Part shown: positions 54,367 through 64,000 of the stretch, one piece after another
Position numbering within the stretch: position 1 is the stretch's first letter
Layout: every line of letters begins with the position of its first letter
From: Isoetes taiwanensis
Taxonomy: Eukaryota > Streptophyta > Lycopodiopsida > Isoetales > Isoetaceae
NCBI GenBank assembly: GCA_021234155.1
Contig: JAJEKV010000053.1
Location: 9,931,798 to 9,995,797 of the forward strand
Direction: 5' to 3'
DNA length: 64,000 nucleotides
Program-made: the position numbers and the translations under genes
The notes under the pieces: generated by a model
What the model was told of the DNA's origin: nothing
Database searches by the model: none
What the model saw: only the letters and a program-made list of their open reading frames with translations

Positions 54367-54905
54367 GGGTTCGCTTGGGCGAACCCAGGAAATTCGCTTG
54401 AGCGAACCCAGGGATTCGCCCAGGCGAACCCAAGAAGTTGAGGTGGCGGTGAGGTGGCGCTACCCACCGGGTTCGCCCAAGCGAACCCGAACCAGGGTTA
54501 GGCTCCGGCGGGTCGGATCGGCAGGATTCGGGTGTCAGGCGTGCCCAGTACTGCACCGGGTTCGCCTGGGCGAACCCCGGGTCAAATCCGGGCGGTACAG
54601 GCCGCGGCAGGCGGGTCGGAATCAGTACGGGGTGCCCAGGTACAGGCGGATTCGCCTGGGCGAACCCCAGGTCAAATCGGCGGCGTCAGTCGTCAGGCTG
54701 GCAGGCGTCAGGGTGGCTGCAGGTGTCAGGCTGGGTTCGCTTAATCGAACCCAATTGTAAGTCACGAGGGCGGGGGGGCCGCCCTGCCCCCACACGCGAA
54801 CCCCGAATAATTCGAAGCACGCGAACCCCGAATTCCAAGGCCACCGAATTTTTTGAAGTGGGAGGGGGTGGGAAAGAAATTTTGGTTCGCCCAAGCGAAC
54901 CCGTA
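54367..54905. repeat. GC-rich island of GGGTTCGC..GCGAACCC palindromes
   Basis: Perfect or near-perfect 18-20-base palindromes of the form GGGTTCGC-NN(N)-GGCGAACCC occur at 54367, about 54390, about 54413, 54469, 54558, about 54650, 54733 and 54884, with half-sites at about 54796 and 54822. The island is distinctly GC-rich in an otherwise AT-rich region. Frames of up to 202 residues cross it on both strands because the palindromes lack stops; I do not call them genes. Confidence 0.9.
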
Positions 54906-55023
54906 GTTGAGCCAATATTTTTGGCTCAACTTCGTCCGCTCATCCGCTCAACCGCTCATCCGCTCAACTTCGTCCAGGTTCCAAGCTCAAGTGATTTGGT
55001 GCGCCTTATTTTTTCTAGTACTT

Positions 55024-55200
55024 GATATTGATTAGAAAGATATTGATATTGATACTATTAGAAAGATATTGATACTATTGATATTCATTAGAAACATATT
55101 GATATTGATATTGATGTTGATACAATTAGAAAGATACTGATTCTACTACTTGATTTACTGATTCTACTACTAAAGATATTGAATCTATTACTTGTTTCCC
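55024..55200. repeat. Degenerate GATATT microsatellite
   Basis: GATATTGATATTGATACTAT and TTAGAAAGATATTGATA words are repeated irregularly. It is non-coding. Confidence 0.8.
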
Positions 55201-55451
55201 ATTCATAAAACAAAAATTATACACTGTTTTTGTCCATGCTGAGGACGTGACAATTTGATGCAACCACTTGCATCATTATCTGCACGCTCAGCATCGTTTC
55301 ATCTTTATTTGGCTCGTTGGCGATGGGTTCCCAATGCTTGAAAGCCTGCTGGAAGGACAAGCAAGCTCAGTGGTTCTCACGCTGAGGTGTACATGCAAAC
55401 AGATACGTATATGTAAGGAAAAAGAAAGATCACAAGGCACTTAAGCTGTAC

Positions 55452-55760
55452 CTAGATGCTACTTTCCTTCGCAAGCTCTAGGATGCAGATGCTCTGACGC
55501 ACGTTAAGCTGACACACTATCAGCAGCAAGTCAATCCTAGGCTCACAAGTGGCCCCCACCAGCACTTGTACACCCAGTTGCCCATAAAGCAGCGCAGACT
55601 TATAGCTTCCATTTGCAGGGGTGCACATCGCCTCCGCATTGAGACAGGACGTTGAGCTCGAGAAGCACGAGAGCAAAGGCTTGGTTGCCACCAGGGTGCC
55701 ATTGAGGATGAATGTCATGCCCTCCAGATCTGCCCAGTATTTGCCCATATTCGAGAGTGG
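55452..55760 (-). CDS. Unrecognised minus-strand frame, 98 residues
   Basis: The frame reads GKYWADLEGMTFILNGTLVA, then SCLNAEAMCTPANGSYKSAL and LGVQVLVGATCEPRIDLLLI, and ends at a stop at 55452. Its composition looks like a folded protein, and it could be an exon. It directly follows the duplicated coiled-coil segment, with one or two frame changes between, so it may be the alternative 3' end of that copy. I do not recognise the family. Confidence 0.3.
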   Translation of the reverse strand, partial: PLSNMGKYWADLEGMTFILNGTLVATKPLLSCFSSSTSCLNAEAMCTPANGSYKSALLYGQLGVQVLVGATCEPRIDLLLIVCQLNVRQSICILELAKESSI

Positions 55761-55854
55761 TATGATCGATTACTAGTGTCTGGCCAACCGTTGCATGAGT
55801 TATTGAATACGGCGTCAGTGGGTTTGTTGGGGTCATGCCTCCAGGAGGTTATGG

Positions 55855-56215
55855 ATGCATGGACCTGCTGATCGGCAAGCTGAGTAATCTGATTTTGGGC
55901 ATCCTTGAGATCTTCACGGGCCTGTAAAAGAGCCCCGTGCTTGTCTTGAAGCTGGGTCTCCAGAGTCTGAACTTGCGTGGTAGCTGCATGAAGGTCACGG
56001 TGAACCGCGTCGGAGGCCTCCAGGGCCATTTGAACCCCATTCAGGAGAGCTTCCTGGGATTCTTGTAACTTGAGAGCAGCAGCCTAAACATCCTGCTGAT
56101 ACTGATACAAAAGCTGACGAGGGTGCTGTGGTGGTGGAGCCTGCTGTTGCCTGGTTTGCGATGTTTGGGAGACATGGTGTAAACTGGAATGCTTTGATTC
56201 TGTAGCGGACTCTAT
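55855..56215 (-). pseudogene. Truncated duplicate of the gag-like coiled-coil gene
   Basis: From GCGGACTCTATA... to GGACCTGCTGATCGGCAAGC this is almost identical to 59128-59472. It encodes the Gln-rich N-terminus and the first coiled coil (VQTLETQLQDKHGALLQARE). At its downstream edge the similarity ends within ADQQVQ/H, and unrelated sequence continues. Confidence 0.75.
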
Positions 56216-56219
56216 ATCA

Positions 56220-57060
56220 CACAATCCGGCATGTGATCTCACCGTTATTTTCCATGATGTCGCGATCTCCTTACACTAGAAAAGATAAATGGCAGACGGT
56301 GCAACCTCCTCATTGGCATGTGGGGCAGATGCATACCATTCCAAAAACTTCGCATAACAATCCATGGAGATGTAAATGCAAGATATAAAAAGATGCGCAG
56401 GAGCTACAAGGCGCTATGAGTGCAAAACAGAAAGTAGCCATTCTGCATTAGCAAGGGATATAATAGAGCCATTGTGGATCCATACTCTTTAGGGTTAGGG
56501 ATCGGATCAGAAGGCGTTAAACTAGCATGTGCAAAGTAAAAAACACAATGCTAGCTGCATGTTGTGTGATCCCACGGTAGAAAGACCTAAAAAAAATTGG
56601 CACACGACTCGAATCTAGCGGTCTGACAAAGCAATGGACTAAAAAATTAATCTTTAAACATGTATTACTTTGTTTTTTATGGAAAAATGTTTGGGGTCTG
56701 GGTTCGGGAACTCCTGCAAGACAGCCCTCTGTGAGGACCCGTGGATCTAACAGGAGAATCCGGGGGACTATGTCACGCGGGATTTGCAAGAAGAGAACAA
56801 GAAGAAGAAAACAGAACAAGAGAGAACAATGAGAGGAAAAAGATAAGCTTCCTTGATATCAATGATGAACATACATGAGCTCTCGCAATCGAGAGAAGAC
56901 TGAAAGGAGACAAGACTCAAAACTCATCTAAACTCATGTGCTAGCTCTACTCATATATATAGTACAATGGCCTTTGGCCCAATATAGACACTCTGACTGA
57001 TCTCGGTGCCGACTCCTGGAAGGAGGCCTGATTTGCAGGAATGTTGGCGGTGCCTCTTGA
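56220..57060. other. Possible LTR-like regulatory segment, minus strand
   Basis: On the minus strand, GGGCCAAAGGCCATTGTACT is followed by a TATATATA box (56951-56963 region), a pyrimidine-rich stretch with TTCTCTC, TTGTTCTG and TTCTTCTTC words, and CGCGTGACATAGTCCCCCGG. This arrangement, downstream of a gag-like gene on the same strand, resembles the U3-R-U5 of a plant LTR. I could not find a second copy, a TG...CA boundary or a primer-binding site. Confidence 0.3.
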
Positions 57061-57065
57061 AGTGC

Positions 57066-59480
57066 CTAGAACCACGCTGACGCTGACGCAGGCGGTGACA
57101 GGCCATCACTTGTCTGAACGGCGCCTCTTGGTAGCAGACCCAGGCTTTGACTGCGTGGTCTGCGGCTTGGTCTTCTGCTGGGCCTTTGACGACTGACCGG
57201 TGGCTGACTGTGGATCCTTGTTCTTGACCTGGTCCGTCGTATGCATGAATAGTCCTGTACCAGGAGGCACATGACTAACACTCCCCCCACCAAACGACAC
57301 TCAGAGTGAAGAAAAGGAGGAAGTGTTTCTGAGGGCGGGAAGCCATCAGTCTGAAAGTGATCCTCACGGGAGTGAGGACGGGCACCATTATGGTATTTGC
57401 CAATGAGATCCTGGCGGACTTGAAGAGCAGGAGGCGTGTTGAGCCCCAGAGCAGGATCAGCATCAATCAGAAAATGAGAGCGCACCATGTCTTCAAGGGC
57501 AGCATGGGCGTCAGAAGAAACAAACTGGCATTCCATGAGTAGGCAGGTCTGGAGACCAAAGGCACTGACACTGGCATTTGGATTGCAGTGAAAGATGGGA
57601 CGCCGATTTCAAGGAGCCGAAAGCAGGGATGCATTTGAGAGCGTTAGACGAAAAACCAGCTTGAAGGTGGACTGAAGGATCTGGGGAGGTGGCGGCATTC
57701 TGCAAGAAGGTGTCAAGACCATGAAGAGCATCAGCAGGGCGTTGCCAACCACGCTCATTGGCAATATAGATCCAATTTGTGGTGTTATCAAGAGTGGCAC
57801 CATCCTCCCAATTGGAGCGGCTTACAAAACGGGGATCCCACCGGAGATCCGTCGAGATCTGAGGTGGAGTCCATCCAACATGGCCATCCATGACCTTGGT
57901 CCAAAAGGGGAGGCGCCAATCAGAGGTGAGGAACCTGGGGCGTGGAGGGACACCCAGGGAAGCATAGGGAGAGGGGACCATGCCCGTGGGCGTGGGCTGC
58001 TGAGCCTGCTCCCGGAATTCACTGACAAGGGCCGGATCAAGAGCTTTGCACCAATGGTCCCAGACAGAAGCAGAGAGCTGAGAGTTGACAGGAGGGCTAT
58101 CCCAGCCCGTGGGGACTGTTTTGCTATCCAGAAGAGCACGCAATTGATTGTAACCTGCTAGGTGCTGCATACAAACTTGTGCATAGGGAAGATCCTCGGG
58201 ATGTCCCAGATACTTCCTTATCTGTTGCAGCACTTCCGCTTGCCAGAGAGGCAAATGATGAGCAAGCTCAGGCATGTACTCTTGATGAAGAGCGTGTGTC
58301 TGAGCATGATCAGCTAGATAGGGGTTGTTATCCACAAGCAACCATTGAAGAGTGGGGTCATCCCGAAATCTCTCCTGTGTATCACCCAGATAGAAGTCAT
58401 GAAAAATGTAGGCCATGGGCTGAACAACTCTGAAGATGATGAAATCCGGATCTGCACAGTGAATGAGATCAAAGACCAAAAGGGCACAGCATAAACCTTT
58501 GTCTTCAATAGAGAGGTCTGGCCAGATCCGAAGAAAATCTGCAGTGCGCAGGGGAACATCTACGGGACCATCAGCCCCATGCCACTTCAGAAGAAAGAGG
58601 TGGCGGCGGGCAACCACATAATCCAGATAACAGGAAGGAACAGGGAAATCAACAGGCAGGTTGCTAACTATGGTAACATAGCCGTCAAGTTTGGTCTGAG
58701 CCTCATCAGCAGACTGAATAGCTTGCTGTAGCTGTTGTTCGAGGTCACGGATCCGGTTGTCCTTTTCTAACAGAAGGCGTGACTGGTCACGGACCCGTTT
58801 CTGAGAAGTGTTGACCTGAGAGGTGGATTGCCCAGAAGCATTGAGTCGAAGCACGGCAATCTCAGCGTCATCAAGAATTTTCTGTTTCTGAACCTCCGTA
58901 AGCTGATCTTGGATGTGAGCTGAGAGGTTTGTGTGGAAAGCTGAGCCGTCAAAGAGGCAATTTTAGCGTCACGCGCTGTAAGGTCTTGGGCTTGAGTGTT
59001 GTAATTCCGAGAGAGTTCTGTATACAGCATGTCAAGTTTGGCAATGTCTTTATCCTTTTCAACCAAGAGGGTTTCTCGTTCCTTGACCTGTTCCAATAAT
59101 TCTTGAATGGTGGTCTGCAATTGGACCTGCTGATCGGCAAGCTGAGTAATCTGATTTTGGGCATCCTTGAGATCTTCACGGGCCTGTAAAAGAGCCCCGT
59201 GCTTGTCTTGAAGCTGGGTCTCCAGAGTCTGAACTTGCGTGTGCATGAAGGTCACGGTGAACCGCGTCGGAGGCCTCCAGGGCCGTTTGAACCCCATTCA
59301 GGAGAGCTTCCTGGGATTCTTCTTGAGAGCAGCCGCCTGAACATCCTGCTGATACTGATACAAAAGCTGACGAGGGTGCTGTGGTGGTGGAGCCTGCTGT
59401 TGCCTGGTTTGCGATGTTTGGGAGACATGGTGTAAACTGGAATGCTTTGATTCTGTAGCGGACTCTATAAATATGCAAAC
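57066..59480 (-). CDS. Coiled-coil gag-like protein, frameshifted
   Basis: On the minus strand the order is: a Gln/Pro-rich N-terminus (QTRQQQAPPPQHPRQLLYQY, about 59370-59430); a long coiled coil (LETQLQDKHGALLQAREDLK to LTARDAKIASLTAQLSTQTS, about 59230-58910); a frame change near 58850; further coiled coil (RIRDLEQQLQQAIQSADEAQ); then a globular Trp-rich domain of about 330 residues (PVPSCYLDYVVARRHLFLLK to DNTTNWIYIANERGWQ) ending near 57540; then another frame change and a basic tail ending SATKRRRSDK at about 57110. The form fits a retrotransposon capsid protein or a domesticated relative, but there is no zinc knuckle. A partial duplicate is at 55855-56215. Confidence 0.45.
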
Positions 59481-59544
59481 AACCTTGACCAAACATGAGA
59501 TAGTAAACATCTTAGCTGGGATTTTCTGTAACAACATAGCCTGT

Positions 59545-60035
59545 TATCCAATGAACCAATAAGAAGCAATCATTTCCTTCCCAATAGCCTTTGTGCATAT
59601 GCAAGTCTTTATCTTTAACCATTGAATGCCATTTTAATATTTTAAACCTAGTGAATGGCAAAACTTTAGATCTTTCATGTTATCAAGGTCAGATTAAAAA
59701 GTACCCATACAAATGTTATATAGAAAAGAATACATAAATTCAATTTGTTTTTTCTTTTTTGGAGGGGTTAATGCCAGAATTTGGCTCTCAAAGAATCTCT
59801 ATGCCAAGAACCCATTGCCACATTTGTCAAGAACCCTAAAATAAATGACGCAACTACCATTGACATGTTTAGAAATGAATCAGTTGCAAGTAAAACTGTG
59901 AGAAGATGGAGCTGAAGCGCCAAATGAAAGAACAACAAATTATATTTCGCCACATGCACCATATCCTAATGAGGTTTGCAATATTTGGTGATTAAGTGAT
60001 GGAAGGGGATAAGTTGACGCCTTAACAATCTTATT
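59545..60035. other. Intergenic, no gene recognised
   Basis: AT-rich stretch between the gag-like gene and the OPR-like locus. No repeat or motif is supported. Confidence 0.4.
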
Positions 60036-60039
60036 AACC

Positions 60040-60329
60040 GAAAGTTGTATGGAAACTCAATTCTAGCACCAAAATTAGCATAAAGGACAAAATTCCCATA
60101 GATTCAACATCAACACAACCTTTTGACCCATTAGATTCAATCAGTCGTCCATATCAGCACATGATCGAAGACTTTTTGCTTGAAGATTTAATGCAATCGC
60201 AACCTGTGGACAACACAAGTCTCTTTTGCGAGGCCCTCAACGTGGTTAAATATTCCAAAGATAGAACAACATTTTCAATAAAGTCCGGTCCCTCTGGCAA
60301 CTTTAACAAAGGCAGTGACCATCGATGAC
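60040..60329 (+). CDS. Open, ATG-poor frame upstream of the OPR-like gene
   Basis: A frame of about 96 codons runs from a TAA near 60037 to TGA at 60329 and reads IDSTSTQPFDPLDSISRPYQ, HMIEDFLLEDLMQSQPVDNT and SLFCEALNVVKYSKDRTTFS. The composition is clearly protein-like. It could be an upstream exon of another gene, a 5' exon fragment or a pseudogene. It ends about 80 bases before the chosen OPR start and in a different frame. Confidence 0.3.
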
Positions 60330-60407
60330 ATGTTGAATTTGACTGGAATACAACCTCTGGCTGGGCGATTTAAGATCCAAACTCTGTCTGTTCAGCAGCA
60401 CAGAATC

Positions 60408-61962
<1,555 letters not shown>

Positions 61963-62280
61963 GTCTGCGCCGTATTGTTAAATAGATTATAAATGCTCAT
62001 ACCACAACACACGTGGAATAATCTGTCAAAAATAATTTTTATTATTATCTATGTATGTACATAATATAATATGTATGTTCAGCCAACTTGTCTTAGGAAA
62101 CGCCAAGTCTCCCACAGGGGGCGCCCAATGAAATAACCAAGAAATACGAGATAAAGCGTGGTGAGAGAATGAGTAATATCATTGCATGGACGCGCAACAC
62201 AAAAGCCTTTGATTCATATTAATTAATCGAAGAAACTTAATTACATAGCAGATTGCTCCTCATGATCAGGCCAAATTGAT
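61963..62280. other. 3' flank of the OPR-like gene
   Basis: No gene. An AT-rich segment with ATAATATAATATGTATG at about 62060 could hold polyadenylation signals. Confidence 0.35.
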
Positions 62281-62394
62281 GGAGGTAATGGAATCCTTTG
62301 GTTGGCACTATCATGTAATCATGGATGGTTCTAAGCTGGAGGTAATGGAATCCTTTGGTTGGCACTATCATGTAATCATGGATGGTTCTAAGCA
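62281..62394. repeat. Perfect 57-bp tandem duplication
   Basis: The unit GGAGGTAATGGAATCCTTTG followed by GTTGGCACTATCATGTAATC and ATGGATGGTTCTAAGC(T) is repeated without change, so the event is recent or an assembly duplication. Confidence 0.9.
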
Positions 62395-62654
62395 CCGATA
62401 TGACAGTTAAGAAAGTTACTGAGTAAGTCATAGACACATGTTGACCAAAAACCAAACATTTTAGGCTTCGATTTGAAGCTGTCAACACTTACTGATAAAG
62501 TTACAAAGTTACAGACACATATATACCACAGACTTTAGACTTTGACTTGAAGCTGGCTATGCATCAGCAACACTTAGTTTGGGTAGACACACACATTTTG
62601 AAATGTCTTCTACATACCTGCTCTTCAAACAAACAATACAATAGAAAGTTAAAT

Positions 62655-63010
62655 ATCAAACCGAGGAATCCTCCATCATGACCATCCCAAGTTCCTCTAG
62701 ACATTTATTGAATCTTTTCTTTGGCAAGGGCTTGGTAAGGATGTCTACTGTCATAACACTGACATAATATGCCTAATTTCCAAGTGCTCTTCTGCAACCT
62801 TTCCTTAGTAAAATGGTACTGGATTTTTTCGATATGCTTTGCCTCTAGAAATTAGTGGGATTCCTTACCAAGCTTATTGCTGTTGTTCTCTTGTCGTTGA
62901 GGATTATAGAGGTCCTGGTTGAATTGCTCTTAAATCCTTGAGCAATTTTTAAGCCAGATGGCTTCTTTGGCAACTGCATAGATAGCTATGTGCTTTTTCG
63001 ATTGGCAAAT
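62655..63010 (-). pseudogene. Ty1/copia pol C-terminal remnant
   Basis: On the minus strand AVAKEAIWLKN, then EAKHIEKIQYHF, then DILTKPLPKKRFNKCLEELG are visible across several frames. These are the RNase H end of plant copia polyproteins (A.KE..WL, SKHI.I.YHF, D..TKPL...F...LG). Stops and frameshifts interrupt it repeatedly, and no LTR is recognised nearby. Confidence 0.7.
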
Positions 63011-64000
63011 CCTAGGTTTATATATGAGGTAAAGAGAATATCCCAATATATGCTAAAAAGGAGCAACACCATTGGCTCCTACAACCTTGGAATGGGATAT
63101 TCTGGAATATGCTTGAAAGGAGCAAAACAGTTTTGGAATTCCGGACTTCAAAGAAAACCACAGTTTTGAGAAATTGCGGACTTCAAACTAGGGCACAAAT
63201 TAGAAGTCGTCGGCAGTGCTGCGCAGTAAAGGTTTTTGTGGCTTTTCCACTGTGATGGATTGAAGTTAGGATGGTTGTGATGGCACGAAGCATAGAATTG
63301 CTTACAGAATTCTATGATGTTCGGAAATAGCTCGAGGATGTGGGCAAAAGGGCGTTTCTCAGGTAGCGACTATAGCACACAGAGTGTTTTTGCTGGAGCC
63401 ACTGCTTCCAGAATTCCAAAGCTTCTATGCATCCTCTTATTTGCGTCATGTTGGATGCACTAATTAGTTCATGTACTGCCATCAGGGGATAAGAAAACGT
63501 TTTTGGAAAGAGCTTGGGAAGAACCAACAGGTATCTTTTAACGATGCTTGCTTCTATTCTCTATAGATTAGAAAATGCCAAAATACAGATTCCAGTCTAA
63601 TAAGTACGAATTCCATACCTATGGCATATAGATCTCCATTATATTGCAAATCTGCTAGGAGATCATCTTGCTTTTCGAGTTTGAAAATACATCTTTCAAA
63701 TGGTTAAAGGTTATTCCATCGTTACAACAAACAGTTTCTGTACATTATGGATCCCACGCATCTGCTATTTGATGCCCACTAGGTTTTTTGTTGTCAAATT
63801 ATAGTGGTGTGAGCTTTTGCAGAATAGACAAGCCACGAATGTATAACTCACTAAAGATCTGAAGCAGTAGGAAGATACGTGAGGCGTATATCTTTTGTGG
63901 GCAATTTGACGAAGGAATAATTTCCATAACTCCGTAAACAAGCGCTCTTCAACCAAAATTGCATTATGTTTATAAAAGGTATCTTATTTTCATTATTAAG
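63011..64000. other. No gene recognised
   Basis: GGGATATTCTGGAATATGC and TTTTGAGAAATTGCGGACTT-type phrases are locally repeated around 63040-63190 (AAAGGAGCAA(C/A)A twice, CGGACTTCAAA twice). Short frames on both strands have no recognisable features. Confidence 0.4.

Noticed and set aside
54367-54905. CRISPR-like array
   Set aside because: Repeat centres and spacing are irregular, there are no uniform spacers and no cas genes, and the window is eukaryotic.
54152-54915. Open frames of 60-202 residues on both strands across the palindrome island
   Set aside because: The frames exist because the palindromic GC-rich modules contain no stops. The translations are Arg/Gly/Pro repeats that mirror each other on both strands, so I read the region as non-coding.

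Overview
The window looks like nuclear DNA of a land plant, most likely a fern or another seed-free plant. Evidence seen directly: a five-exon 12-oxophytodienoate reductase-like gene with short GT-AG introns, plus pieces of Ty3/gypsy, Ty1/copia, LINE, hAT and Helitron elements. The fern leaning is an inference, because DUF7869-type proteins of the kind found here are, to my knowledge, abundant in fern gene sets. The window is repeat-dominated: one convincing host gene lies near the right end, and nearly everything else is mobile or tandemly repeated DNA.

Layout. 1-7.2 kb: a minisatellite, a gypsy gag-protease remnant, a LINE C-terminal remnant and a hAT remnant. 7.2-43.9 kb: a tandem array of about 4.5-kb units (units 1-5). 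Each of units 1-4 carries a broken P-loop NTPase gene that I read as Crinkler/RHS-like. Units 1, 2, 3 and 5 carry a LINE endonuclease fragment. Unit 1 is separated from unit 2 by a 10,179-bp inserted element (13507-23685) with near-perfect 19-bp terminal inverted repeats and a TATA target duplication. The uninterrupted target is visible at two other unit junctions (28173 and 33802). Unit 4 is cut by a Helitron 3' terminus at 37870. 38-42 kb: a hAT-type MITE with perfect 8-bp duplications and fragments of host genes (a CCCH zinc finger and a Gln-rich exon). 44.7-46.0 kb: three foldback elements. 48-49.7 kb: a dead LINE. 50-55 kb: three different clusters of short perfect palindromes. 55.4-59.5 kb: a coiled-coil, gag-like gene and its truncated duplicate. 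60.4-62 kb: the OPR-like gene. 62.6-63 kb: a copia remnant.

The most interesting object is the 10.2-kb element. On the + strand it carries a DUF7869 protein with an HTH-like segment and three conserved acidic motifs, which is a candidate transposase. On the - strand it carries a multi-exon gene with a ParB-like segment followed by a beta-class amino-methyltransferase fold whose DPPY motif position reads DMRS. Next to the right end are two paralogous 80-residue proteins with matching TATA-box promoters. About ten dispersed GATCGC/GCGATC palindromes lie in its non-coding gaps. I know of no described transposon with this gene set; that is a statement of my knowledge, not of a search.

A caution for every reading frame between 7 and 37 kb. 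Where the tandem units disagree, the differences sit mostly at CAG/CTG triplets (for example CTG read as CG or CTCG, and CAG as CG, CCG or CCTAG). CAG/CTG is the plant CHG methylation context, so many frameshifts may be long-read base-calling errors rather than gene decay.
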